Shown in pieces: positions 53,915-61,906 of a stretch of DNA of 64,000 nucleotides. The stretch comes from Desulforhabdus amnigena (GTDB lineage: Bacteria; Desulfobacterota; Syntrophobacteria; Syntrophobacterales; Syntrophobacteraceae). The position numbers were made by a program, and so were the translations under genes. Numbering within the stretch: position 1 is the stretch's first letter; each line of letters starts with the position of its first letter. Below the pieces are notes generated by a model, which was given only the letters and a program-made list of their open reading frames with translations, had not been told where the DNA came from and searched no databases. The DNA lies in NCBI RefSeq assembly GCF_027925305.1, contig NZ_BSDR01000001.1, positions 4,358,501-4,422,500 on the forward strand. Direction: 5' to 3'.

Positions 53915-54594
53915 TCCATCCCTCCATTTTCACTGAAAGAATAATGGTTTGGACCTGCGATGATGATGTGGTCATGGACGAGGATATCCAGATCGGTCAG
54001 AATACGTTTCAATTTGCGCGTCAACTGTCGATCTGCGGCAGAAGGTGTGGGATCTCCGCCCGGATGATTGTGAGCGAAGATGACCGCCGTAGCACGATGC
54101 TTCAGGGCGGCCTCCACCACAAGCCTTGGGAAAACCGCCGTTCGGTTCACGCTGCCTCTCTGGATCCGTTCCATGGCAATCAACGCATTGCGGCTGGTCA
54201 GTGCGAGTATGCAGAAGACTTCATTGCGTTCCGTTTGTAGATGAGCCGACAGGTAGGCGGCTGCTTCCTGGGTGGAATTGAATGTGGGAGTCGATTTCCA
54301 GCGGTCCTTCTGATAGCGGTCCATGAGGCGGGGGATCGTGTTGATCAGAATAGCGGCGTTCGTCCCCACGCCGGGGATCTTTTCGAGGCTGACCCGCGGG
54401 GCGTCAAACACTGCTGCGAGGCTGCCGAATTCCTTCATGAGTTCCTTTGCAATGGGTTTGACGTCCCGGCGAGGAATGGCGTAGGAAAGCACCAGTTCCA
54501 GTACTTCATGATCATGAAACCCTTCGAAACCGCTGCGCTCAAATCTTTCCCGCAGCCTTTGCCTGTGTCCTTCGACGCCGGTGCCTACTTCCAC
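53911..54594 (-). CDS. radC: RadC-family JAB1/MPN-domain protein
   Basis: A 227-residue RadC. The N-terminal helix-hairpin-helix part has LVLSYAIPRRDVKPIAKELMKEFGSL and KIPGVGTNAAILI. The JAMM metalloprotease-like motif is FAHNHPGGDPTPSAADRQLTRKLK, giving H-x-H-x(n)-S-x2-D. The family is historically named DNA repair protein, but its biochemical role is not settled. It overlaps the preceding mlaC-like gene by 10 nt and the following oxidoreductase by 4 nt, so all three are co-translated. Confidence 0.93.
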   Translation of the reverse strand: MEVGTGVEGHRQRLRERFERSGFEGFHDHEVLELVLSYAIPRRDVKPIAKELMKEFGSLAAVFDAPRVSLEKIPGVGTNAAILINTIPRLMDRYQKDRWKSTPTFNSTQEAAAYLSAHLQTERNEVFCILALTSRNALIAMERIQRGSVNRTAVFPRLVVEAALKHRATAVIFAHNHPGGDPTPSAADRQLTRKLKRILTDLDILVHDHIIIAGPNHYSFSENGGME

Positions 54595-55211
54595 TCTGCA
54601 ACCTTTTCACGCAATTTTTTCAGAAGAGCGTCGAAGTCTTCATTGGCCAGAATGGAATTGAACTGGCTCCGGTAATTGCTCACAAGGCTTACACCCTCCA
54701 CGATGACATCATAGACCTTCCATTTACCGTCCTTGAGCTGCAGTCGATAATCCACGGCCACATCGGTATTCTTATAGTTCAATACTCGTGTCTTTACGAA
54801 GGCATATGTCCCCTTGATCTCTTCGTTGTCGTAAACCACTTTTTCTTCCGAGCCGGTATAAGTTTCTACACGGTCCACATATGTATTGAAGAGGAGCTGC
54901 TTGAAAAGATCTACGAACTCCTTTTGCTTTTGAGCCGGTTGATCCTTCCAGGGGCGGCCGAGAGCCCGCTTTCCCATTTCATAAAAATCAAAGTATTCGT
55001 CAACGATGGTGAGAATTTCCGCTCTGCGCTGCCGAATTGTCGGAGCCTTCCCCGCCTGCGAACTGTGCAGTATATCCAGGGCCCGGTCAGTCCCCGACTG
55101 AATCACCTGCAAGGGGCCCGAGTCTGCCGAGACCAACGCGACGGCCGAAAGAAGGAAGAATGCGAGAGGCATCGCTTTGATTGCATACCTGAAAGTCATT
55201 CTAATAGTCAT
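54585..55211 (-). CDS. MlaC/Ttg2D/HpnM-family periplasmic protein, second copy
   Basis: A protein of about 208 residues with a signal peptide (FRYAIKAMPLAFFLLSAVALVSA) and an MlaC-type domain: LQVIQSGTDRALDILHSS, YFDFYEMGKRALGRPWKDQ, VDLFKQLLFNTYVDRVE and VYDVIVEGVSLVSNYRSQFNSIL. It is a clear paralogue of the protein at 37362, sharing most of the conserved blocks. ATG 55211 is selected because AAGGAG precedes it; an ATG five codons upstream is weaker. No Mla ABC components adjoin it; instead it overlaps radC. Confidence 0.9.
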   Translation of the reverse strand: MTIRMTFRYAIKAMPLAFFLLSAVALVSADSGPLQVIQSGTDRALDILHSSQAGKAPTIRQRRAEILTIVDEYFDFYEMGKRALGRPWKDQPAQKQKEFVDLFKQLLFNTYVDRVETYTGSEEKVVYDNEEIKGTYAFVKTRVLNYKNTDVAVDYRLQLKDGKWKVYDVIVEGVSLVSNYRSQFNSILANEDFDALLKKLREKVAEWK

Positions 55212-55593
55212 TATATTCTCCTTCATATTCTAAATGATCCTGCAATTTACAATAAATATTGCATGTCAATCATAAAAAAAAGCTATTGTATCAGTATTTT
55301 GGGACTGCGGCGATTTTTTTTTATTGATTCCGTTTCGACTCGGGCAAAGGCCCCAATAAAAGTTTTTCCCATGCGCGCTGTCGAATAGCCTCTATTTGAA
55401 GACGAACCATCGCCTGGACACCATCGAGAAGAACCTGCAATGAGAAGAGCGTCGGAAAACTGGACTTGACTGTTTCCCTCCTGTTATCATGATAATGACC
55501 TTGACAAGGTTCCGATCAATTTATAAAAGCGAGCACAAATCTGAAGGCCGTTTGCTCAACTGCAATGTCAACCTCTCATTAAGGAGCACAGGA
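55212..55593. other. Divergent intergenic region, mlaC-like to fabD
   Basis: About 380 nt with no convincing gene. It is AT-rich near 55240-55330. TTGACT at 55466 and nearby TATCATGATAATG may belong to a promoter for fabD, but I cannot define it. The reading frame upstream of fabD is open to 55489 without a ribosome-binding site. Confidence 0.45.
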
Positions 55594-56514
55594 ATGAAGG
55601 ATTGGGTCTTTCTCTTTCCTGGCCAGGGATCTCAATATGTTGGAATGGGAATCGAGTTCTACGAAGCCTACAGTGAGGTTCGCGAGCTTTTTTCACATGC
55701 CGGTGATATTCTTAAGATGGATGTTGCCAAACTCTGCTTTGAGGGTCCTGAAGATGTTTTGGTCATGACAGAGAATGTTCAGCCCGCCATAACCGTTGTC
55801 AACCTGGCTTGTTTTACGGTTTTGCAGCTTCATGAAATCTATCCTGTTGCGGCTGCCGGGCACAGTTTGGGTGAGTACAGCGCACTTTACGCCGCCGGTG
55901 TAATGAGCCTCAAAGACGTTCTAAACCTGGTGAAATGGCGTGGTGTGTACATGCAGGAAGCTGCAGAACAGGAACCCGGTTCAATGGCCGCCATTATGGA
56001 TCTGGATGAAGAAAAAATCCTGGAAATTTGCCGTGTTTGTGGAGTTGAAGTTGCCAATATCAACTGCCCTGACCAGACAATTATCACTGGGCGCGTCGAA
56101 CCCATTCAACAAGCCATCGCCATGAGTGATGAGGCGGGGGCGAAAAAATGCATGCAGCTCAATGTCAGCGGCCCCTGGCATAGCCGATGTATGCATCTCG
56201 CTCGGGAAAAATTCGAACCTATTGTGAATGAATGCGAATTTTATGACCCTCAGATTCCCGTGATCAACAATATTGACGCTATGCCGCTCAAGAGTGCAGG
56301 CGAATTGAAAGCCAAACTGGTGGATCAGATCTGTGGTTCAGTTCTCTGGCGCCAGTCTATGGAAAAGCTCATTGAAATGGGACATACTCATTTTGTAGAG
56401 GTCGGGCCCAAAAAAGTGCTTCGTGGCCTCATGCGGAGGATCAACCGCAATGTGAAGGTGTATAATGTAGAAGATACGGCAAGCCTTGCAAGCTTTCTGC
56501 AGGCGAATCAATAG
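55594..56514 (+). CDS. fabD: Malonyl CoA-acyl carrier protein transacylase (FabD type)
   Basis: A 306-residue acyltransferase, the standard FabD length. It begins MKDWVFLFPGQGSQYVGMG, has the oxyanion region ENVQPAITVVNLA, the nucleophile elbow GHSLGEYSALYAAG (Ser in GHSLG) and the catalytic His in SGPWHSRCM, and ends with VEVGPKKVLRGLMRRI. It transfers malonyl groups to ACP for fatty acid synthesis. The ATG at 55594 follows AAGGAG. It stands apart from other fab genes, so it may instead load a separate acyl pathway; the sequence alone does not distinguish these. Confidence 0.93.
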   Translation: MKDWVFLFPGQGSQYVGMGIEFYEAYSEVRELFSHAGDILKMDVAKLCFEGPEDVLVMTENVQPAITVVNLACFTVLQLHEIYPVAAAGHSLGEYSALYAAGVMSLKDVLNLVKWRGVYMQEAAEQEPGSMAAIMDLDEEKILEICRVCGVEVANINCPDQTIITGRVEPIQQAIAMSDEAGAKKCMQLNVSGPWHSRCMHLAREKFEPIVNECEFYDPQIPVINNIDAMPLKSAGELKAKLVDQICGSVLWRQSMEKLIEMGHTHFVEVGPKKVLRGLMRRINRNVKVYNVEDTASLASFLQANQ

Positions 56515-56662
56515 CCGCTTTCCTGCAAACGGCCCCATTGTACTCCATACATTGCGGAGTATTTCACAGTTCCGGTTTCAAGCGGAAATTCCTGTTCGAA
56601 CGACCATTGAACGCTCATAGGGCTATTTGGCCCCCCGCCCGACGTTTCTCGCAAGGTGACGG

Positions 56663-56696
56663 TCTATAGAGACATGGCTTGAAATGTCTCTATAGA
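56663..56696. repeat. 13-bp perfect hairpin
   Basis: TCTATAGAGACAT and ATGTCTCTATAGA pair around GGCTTGAA. It lies about 150 nt after fabD. AT-rich and unlike families A-F; without a T-run it is not clearly a terminator. Confidence 0.6.
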
Positions 56697-56714
56697 AAGC
56701 CCGTATCTTATCTC

Positions 56715-56829
56715 TTAGAGCCTATCCGAAAACCTACCTCGGCAGCGGCCCCCCCCTTGGTCCCCCCTCGAGGGGGGACCAAGGGGGGGGGCCGCAAAGT
56801 CCCACAGGTGGTTTCCGGATAGGTTCTAA
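56715..56829. repeat. Repeat family A, copy 5
   Basis: It begins TTAGAGCCTATCCGAAAACC and ends GTTTCCGGATAGGTTCTAA. The centre is nearly perfectly palindromic around CTCGAG, with G/C runs on both sides. This is the best-preserved copy. Confidence 0.88.
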
Positions 56830-57137
56830 GTGCATGAAAAATATTGCGGTGCAAAAAATTGTTCAGGTTCGTAATATTTTGTTCTTAATTATGATTTTGA
56901 ATTCATCTTGATCTTTGTGCAAAATAATATTGCATTTTCAGGATACTGAGTGCACTGATGCCGCACGAAAAGGAGAATGGATTCAGGTGCCGAAATGAGA
57001 ATTGCGGGCGCAATTCCGGGTTGCTCCTCGTTTTTTCAGAATCGCAGTTCGCTTTCATTGGAGATGGCACGTGGCTTGCCTTCTACTGATTTCCAAGGAT
57101 ATTCGAACATCTGTCCTTTTGAATTTTTATCACTTTC

Positions 57138-57259
57138 TTAACTCGACAGGGTCGGATTTCATCTAAACCGCGCAGATACGGAGCACATAGAAATTTCATT
57201 TGAAGGTTTTTCTCCGTGCCCTCTGTGTCTCCGTGGTTAATGTGACAATGTCGCATTAA
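57138..57259. repeat. Repeat family B, copy 3
   Basis: It begins TTAACTCGACAGGGTCGGAT and ends GTGACAATGTCGCATTAA. The interior arms ACCGCGCAGATACGGAGCAC and GTGTCTCCGTGGTTAATG face each other. It abuts a family A copy, with the terminal TTAA shared by both. Confidence 0.85.
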
Positions 57260-57372
57260 GAACCTATCCGGAAACCACCTGTGGACTTTGCGACACCCCC
57301 CTTTAATTCCCCCCTCAAGGGGGGGACCAAGGGGGGTGTCCGCTGCGAGGTAGGTTTTCGGATAGGCTCTAA
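57257..57372. repeat. Repeat family A, copy 6
   Basis: It begins TAAGAACCTATCCGGAAACC and ends GGTTTTCGGATAGGCTCTAA, with TAA at both edges. The central G/C runs are interrupted by CTTTAATT on one side. The response regulator's reading frame runs back into it, but the true start is downstream. Confidence 0.85.
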
Positions 57373-57412
57373 GAGCATTCGATTCTCATTTTGGTGCGGA
57401 GGAGCCACCGTC

Positions 57413-57820
57413 ATGGCAAAGATTTTGGTTTTGGACGATATTGCGGATGTAGGTATTTTGATACGAAAGATCCTTAAGGGTAAAGGGCATGAAGTATTTG
57501 CCTTTACGGAAGAGGAAGAGGCCATTTCCTTTGTTCGGTCGCATCCTGTGGATCTGGCCATACTGGATATCAAACTGAAAAAAATGACTGGCATTGAAGT
57601 CTTGGAAGAGCTCAAGAAGATGGATCCTCACATCCATGCCATGATGCTTACCGGTTACCCCACCTTGGAAACGGCCAGAGCGGCCTTGAAACTTGGGGTG
57701 GATGAGTACTGCGTGAAGCCTCTCGAGACAGACGAGCTTGAACAGAAGGTTGAACGGATTTTGGAATCCACCGGTCAAAAAATGGATGACGACGCCCAAA
57801 AGGAGGATTTGGAAGAGTAA
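57413..57820 (+). CDS. Single-domain response regulator (CheY-like)
   Basis: A 135-residue receiver domain without an output domain. It has the acidic pair Asp8-Asp9, the phosphoacceptor Asp52 in AILDIKLKKMTG, Thr80 in MMLTGYPT and Lys102 in CVKPLETDEL. The ATG at 57413 has GGAGGAG upstream. No histidine kinase is adjacent. The gene lies about 70 nt before a dikinase-like gene on the same strand, so phosphotransfer or regulation of that neighbour is possible but unproven. Confidence 0.92.
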   Translation: MAKILVLDDIADVGILIRKILKGKGHEVFAFTEEEEAISFVRSHPVDLAILDIKLKKMTGIEVLEELKKMDPHIHAMMLTGYPTLETARAALKLGVDEYCVKPLETDELEQKVERILESTGQKMDDDAQKEDLEE

Positions 57821-57892
57821 CGATATTCCTTGTCCTCTTCAAAGGGGGAATTCAAGAGACTCCGGACAGGATGATGACTTCTGTCGTGGCGT

Positions 57893-60481
57893 ATGGGTAT
57901 TTACACGGAAAGCGATGCGATGTCCTTTTATAGCTTCTTGAAATTGATGGCTTACAGGATTTTTACTCCTGGCGCTTTGCTGCGCAGGAAGTACGGAGCC
58001 TTCAAGTCTCTATTGGAATTCGACCGGGTCGCCCACAGGGAAATGGCGGTTCTGGAAGGTTTTTATCACAATGGTGAAGCCGTCGACTTCTGTGCAGTGA
58101 AAAAGAGTTGCCGGAGGCTCACCCATGCCGTGTCGAAAATGATCGAAAATCTGATCGTCATGGCTCCCCGAACCTACAACATTTTGCAGGAAATCTTTCT
58201 CTCCATTTCCTCCAACATCTGTGATCTTCTGACAGTGGACCAAAAGGCCGCCTCACCACCTTTTGCTTTGACCTATCAAGAAATAGGACCCGAAGATGCG
58301 GAGAAAGTGGGTGGAAAGGCCGCCCATCTCGCTGTCATTCATCGTGAACTGGGCATACCGGTGCCAAGAGGTTTTGCGGTCACCTCCAGTGCTTTTCATT
58401 ATTTTTGTGACTTCAATAACTTGGGTCCGACAATTCTGGACGCCCTGGCCGATCTGGACATCCATTCCCCCTCGTCCCTGGAGGCAACCTCCAGGGAACT
58501 TGTCTCCCGTTTCATGAATGCGTCGGTGCCTCCGGAAATCGAAGAGATACTTTTGAAAGGGTACGACGATCTTTTCCAAACCGAAGACCACGCTCCCACC
58601 GTTTCCATGAGAAGCAGCGCCGTCGGAGAGGATGCCGCCCTCTCTTTTGCCGGCCAGTACCGGACGGTCCTCAATGTAACCCGGGAACAGTTGTGTTCGG
58701 CCTATAAGAAAGTGATTGCCAGCAAGTACTCACCCATGGCTCTTTACTACCGCATCCGGAACGGCCTTCTGGACCAGGAAACCCCGATGGCCGTGCTTGT
58801 TTTGGAAATGGTGGATGTCGAAGCCGGCGGGATTTTATATTCCGCGGATCCTCTCTCTTCAGTTTCCGAAACGGTGCGCATCTATTCCATTTGGGGCCTG
58901 GGGGAATTGCTTGTCAAAGGAATTGTCGCTCCGGATCTGCTGGAAGTTTCCCGTGAAGGCGATTTCCCGCTCTTGAATTCAAGGCAGGCGTCCAAGGAAT
59001 TCAAGGCTGTTTTGCACGTTGAAAAAGGGATCGAAACGGTTTCCCTGGATGAAGGGGAACGCGGCCGGCTTTCCCTGGACGAGGAAAGTGCAAGGCAGCT
59101 CGCACGGTGGGGAGTGCAACTGGAAGCTCACTTTGGATCCCCCCAGGATGTTGAATGGTGCAAGGACCGAAAAGGAAACCTTTACATACTGCAGTCCCGC
59201 CCTCTTGGAATGGAGCAATCGCTTCAGGAGTCCCGCAAGAAAAAAGAGACGGCTGTTCCCAATGCCGTTCTTCTCGCCGCCGGAGAAAAGGCCTCTGCGG
59301 GGGTGGGGGCGGGCAAGGTGGTAAAAACTACATCGAAAATGGATTTAAAAGACATTCCAAGAGGTGCCGTGCTGGTGGCTCCGGTCACTTCGCCGAAATT
59401 TACACAAATCATAGAACGATTGAGTGCTGTGGTGACCGACGTGGGGTCCATTGCAGGGCATTTCGCTTCTGTCGCAAGGGAGTGGGGGATTCCTCTCCTT
59501 GTGAATACGGAAATAGCTACGCAGGTCCTGAAGGATGGGGAAACCGTAACGGTAGATGCCGACGGAGGACGTGTTTATGCCGGGGTTGCTCAAGATCTGC
59601 TCCCTTTGACCTGCGATCTTCGAGGGTCTCCGCAGGAAACCCCCTTCAGAAGACGCTTGCGCAGAGTGCTCGATTGGATATCCCCCTTGAACTTGACGGA
59701 CCCGCAGAATGAAAATTTTTCTCCCGAACACTGCAAGACAGTCCACGATGCTCTGCGCTTCATTCATGAAAAGGCGGTGGAGGAAATGTTTTCCATTGGG
59801 GCGGACAGGCATCAGAGGAGTGTGAGGGGGGCCAAGAAGCTTTTGACGGACATTCCCATCGCGGTCTACGTTCTCGATCTGGGAGAAGGGCTGCACCCCA
59901 GCGCCCACTTTAAGAAAAAGGTCGCTCTGCAGGATATAGCCAACCGGCCTTTGAAGGCGCTCTGGAGAGGACTTTCCCATCCCAGCATAGAGTGGGCCTC
60001 TGGATTGCGCCATCTGGATTGGCAGGAATTCGACCGGGTGAGCGGTGGAATTTTCAGCATGGAATCCCAGTTTCTCTCGAGTTTCGCTCTGATCGCCCGG
60101 GATTATCTCAATATGAATATTCGCTTCGGCTACCATTTTGTGGTGCTCGATACTCTATGCGGTCTCAATCCAAGAGAAAACTACGTTTCCCTCCATTTCG
60201 AAGGGGGGGGAGGGGACTATGAGGGACGGACGCTCAGGGTGCTTTTTCTTTCGCGCGTTTTGGAACATTATGGCTTTGAAGTGCACCCCGAAGGAGATAT
60301 GATAACCGCTCAAGTGAAGAAGCTGTCTTCTGAAGAATCTGAAGTCTTCCTGGAGATGGCAGGCAGAATGTTTGGTTTCACGCGTCTTCTGGACATTCGT
60401 TTGAAGGGGCGGGAGGAAGTGGAAGAGCTTGTGGATGAGTTCCTTTCAAATGGTGTTCGACCTGTTGAAAGCCATCCATAA
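57893..60481 (+). CDS. PEP synthase/dikinase-like phosphotransferase with unusual flanking domains
   Basis: An 862-residue protein. Residues about 1-125 form a helical region of unknown family. A PPDK/PEP-synthase ATP-grasp domain follows (about 126-440), with VGGKAAHLAVIHRELGIPVP, SMRSSAVGEDAALSFAGQY, and the closing VEWCKDRKGNLYILQSRPL. A phosphohistidine swivelling domain (about 470-560) contains TDVGSIAGHFASVAREWGIPLLV, with the catalytic His at residue 523. The last 300 residues do not resemble the PEP-binding barrel of PpsA and are unrecognised. It should form a phospho-His intermediate from ATP, but the acceptor is unknown; rifampicin phosphotransferase shows that such proteins can use other acceptors. 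ATG 57893 lacks a good ribosome-binding site; 57920 is an alternative. Confidence 0.82.
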   Translation: MGIYTESDAMSFYSFLKLMAYRIFTPGALLRRKYGAFKSLLEFDRVAHREMAVLEGFYHNGEAVDFCAVKKSCRRLTHAVSKMIENLIVMAPRTYNILQEIFLSISSNICDLLTVDQKAASPPFALTYQEIGPEDAEKVGGKAAHLAVIHRELGIPVPRGFAVTSSAFHYFCDFNNLGPTILDALADLDIHSPSSLEATSRELVSRFMNASVPPEIEEILLKGYDDLFQTEDHAPTVSMRSSAVGEDAALSFAGQYRTVLNVTREQLCSAYKKVIASKYSPMALYYRIRNGLLDQETPMAVLVLEMVDVEAGGILYSADPLSSVSETVRIYSIWGLGELLVKGIVAPDLLEVSREGDFPLLNSRQASKEFKAVLHVEKGIETVSLDEGERGRLSLDEESARQLARWGVQLEAHFGSPQDVEWCKDRKGNLYILQSRPLGMEQSLQESRKKKETAVPNAVLLAAGEKASAGVGAGKVVKTTSKMDLKDIPRGAVLVAPVTSPKFTQIIERLSAVVTDVGSIAGHFASVAREWGIPLLVNTEIATQVLKDGETVTVDADGGRVYAGVAQDLLPLTCDLRGSPQETPFRRRLRRVLDWISPLNLTDPQNENFSPEHCKTVHDALRFIHEKAVEEMFSIGADRHQRSVRGAKKLLTDIPIAVYVLDLGEGLHPSAHFKKKVALQDIANRPLKALWRGLSHPSIEWASGLRHLDWQEFDRVSGGIFSMESQFLSSFALIARDYLNMNIRFGYHFVVLDTLCGLNPRENYVSLHFEGGGGDYEGRTLRVLFLSRVLEHYGFEVHPEGDMITAQVKKLSSEESEVFLEMAGRMFGFTRLLDIRLKGREEVEELVDEFLSNGVRPVESHP

Positions 60482-60557
60482 TAGAGATCCGGTTATTACG
60501 CAATGGTTGATGATTGCACTTTTGCACGAGTCTTAATTTTATCCGCATAGAGCATAT

Positions 60558-61721
60558 ATGACTGTACATAAAATCAACTGGATTACGGATCAACTGGCCG
60601 TGTCGCATGCGCCCATGTCCTACGAGGAACTGGAATCCATAAAGGAGCAAGGGATCAGCGCTATCGTCAACTTGTGCGGGGAATTTTGCGATCTGCACGA
60701 AATCGAATCAAGCTACGGCTTCGAGGTCTATTATCTTCCTATAGCCGATGAAAATGCTCCTCCCCTGGAAGAAATGGAAAAGGCGCTGGCCTGGTTGGAC
60801 GAGGCCATCTACCTCGGCAAGAAAGTGTTGGTTCATTGCAGGTTTGGGATCGGCAGGACAGGCACCTTCGTGACTTCCTACCTGCTCCGCCGGGGATTCG
60901 GGCTGAAACTTGCGGGAAAGAGGCTCAAAAATTTTCGTTCAGCTCCCAGCAGCTTCACACAGTGGTGGCTCCTTCGCAAATACGGAAAGCGTTCAGGCAA
61001 GCTCACCATCCGTGAACCCTCGCTGGAAGCAACCCACCTGGTGGATCTCTCTCCGTTCTTTAAAGCGTATGAAGACATTGTGACTGCCTTGGAAGGCGCT
61101 GTTCACGGTATATCGTCCACTTGCGGCCCAATCCCCCGCTGTGGCCGGGAAACGGATGCATGCTGCGGGAGATACCTCCACCTTCAATTCATCGAGGCCA
61201 CGTACTTGAAGTACTACCTCGACAAGAATCTGACTCATGAAAACCGCATGGCGGCCATCGATCGGGCGGTGACCGCCAGCCGGGTCCTTTTGAAAAAACC
61301 CCCCCTGGAAGTCGGGATCTTGATTCCTTCCTACGATTCCCCCGAAACATTGTGCGAAATGAGCAAGAAATGGTGTGGAGAAACAGCTTACCGGTGTCCC
61401 CTCAGTGTGGATGGCAAATGCATCGCCTTTTCTTACCGCCCCATTGCCTGCCGGGCCTATGGAATCCCGCTCATCTACCAGGGAAAGCATCAAAACGGCA
61501 TTTGGAAAGACTTGCCCGAAAACCGTCAGCCTGTCCCTTTTGACCTGGATCATGCCAACAGATTGCTTTATGAAATTTCCGGGCAGCTTTTTCATGCCTT
61601 GAATGATACCTTTCTGGAGGGTAAGAGCTTCCTTTTTCCGATCACTCAAGTGGTTTCGGGAAAATTTGTGGGGGATTATTTCTCCCTTCTGGCCGGAATG
61701 GGGGGCAAGGGCAGTTCCTGA
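60558..61721 (+). CDS. Dual-specificity/tyrosine phosphatase fused to YkgJ-like Cys-rich domain
   Basis: A 387-residue two-domain protein. Residues 1-160 form a protein tyrosine phosphatase of the dual-specificity type, with signature HCRFGIGRTG (nucleophile Cys94, Arg100) and a likely general-acid Asp in PIADENAPPLEEM. Residues from about 190 to 310 carry a YkgJ/CxxCxxCC-type metal-binding pattern: TCGPIPRCGRETDACCGR, then EMSKKWCGETAYRCPLSVDGKCIAFSYRPIACRAYGIP. The fusion suggests a phosphatase whose partner domain binds zinc or an Fe-S cluster. It follows the dikinase-like gene by 77 nt on the same strand. No strong ribosome-binding site precedes its ATG. The physiological substrate is unknown. 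Confidence 0.82.
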   Translation: MTVHKINWITDQLAVSHAPMSYEELESIKEQGISAIVNLCGEFCDLHEIESSYGFEVYYLPIADENAPPLEEMEKALAWLDEAIYLGKKVLVHCRFGIGRTGTFVTSYLLRRGFGLKLAGKRLKNFRSAPSSFTQWWLLRKYGKRSGKLTIREPSLEATHLVDLSPFFKAYEDIVTALEGAVHGISSTCGPIPRCGRETDACCGRYLHLQFIEATYLKYYLDKNLTHENRMAAIDRAVTASRVLLKKPPLEVGILIPSYDSPETLCEMSKKWCGETAYRCPLSVDGKCIAFSYRPIACRAYGIPLIYQGKHQNGIWKDLPENRQPVPFDLDHANRLLYEISGQLFHALNDTFLEGKSFLFPITQVVSGKFVGDYFSLLAGMGGKGSS

Positions 61722-61866
61722 GGGATTTGGCGGATTCTAATATCCCCCTTTATTCACCACGGAGACACGGAGGACACGGAGAAGATTTTGGAATTTTTAT
61801 GGGATTCTTCCGTGATCTCTGTACCTCCCTGGTAAATGGGGATTTCAAGAGCGACTCACTCCCTGA
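61720..61866. repeat. Repeat family C, copy 4
   Basis: Starts directly at the stop codon of the phosphatase (GAGGGATTTGGCGGATTCTA) and ends CAAGAGCGACTCACTCCCTG. The inner arms ATTCACCACGGAGACACGGA and ATCTCTGTACCTCCCTGGTA face each other. It lies between convergent genes and could serve as their common terminator. Confidence 0.8.
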
Positions 61867-61906
61867 GTCCTGACGGCAGCCTTTGGCGAGCCAACGGTTG
61901 TTTCTT

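Larger units (their letters stand above)
56515..57412. other. Repeat-rich intergenic region before the response regulator
   Basis: About 900 nt with no gene. Contents in order: a perfect 13-bp hairpin at 56663-56696, a family A copy (56715-56829), an AT-rich stretch, a family B copy (57138-57259) and a further family A copy (57257-57372). Confidence 0.55.

Noticed and set aside
5449-57372. CRISPR array suspected from recurring palindromic repeats
   Set aside because: The repeats are dispersed singly over 52 kb, are about 100 bp or more and lack regular spacers; no cas genes are present.
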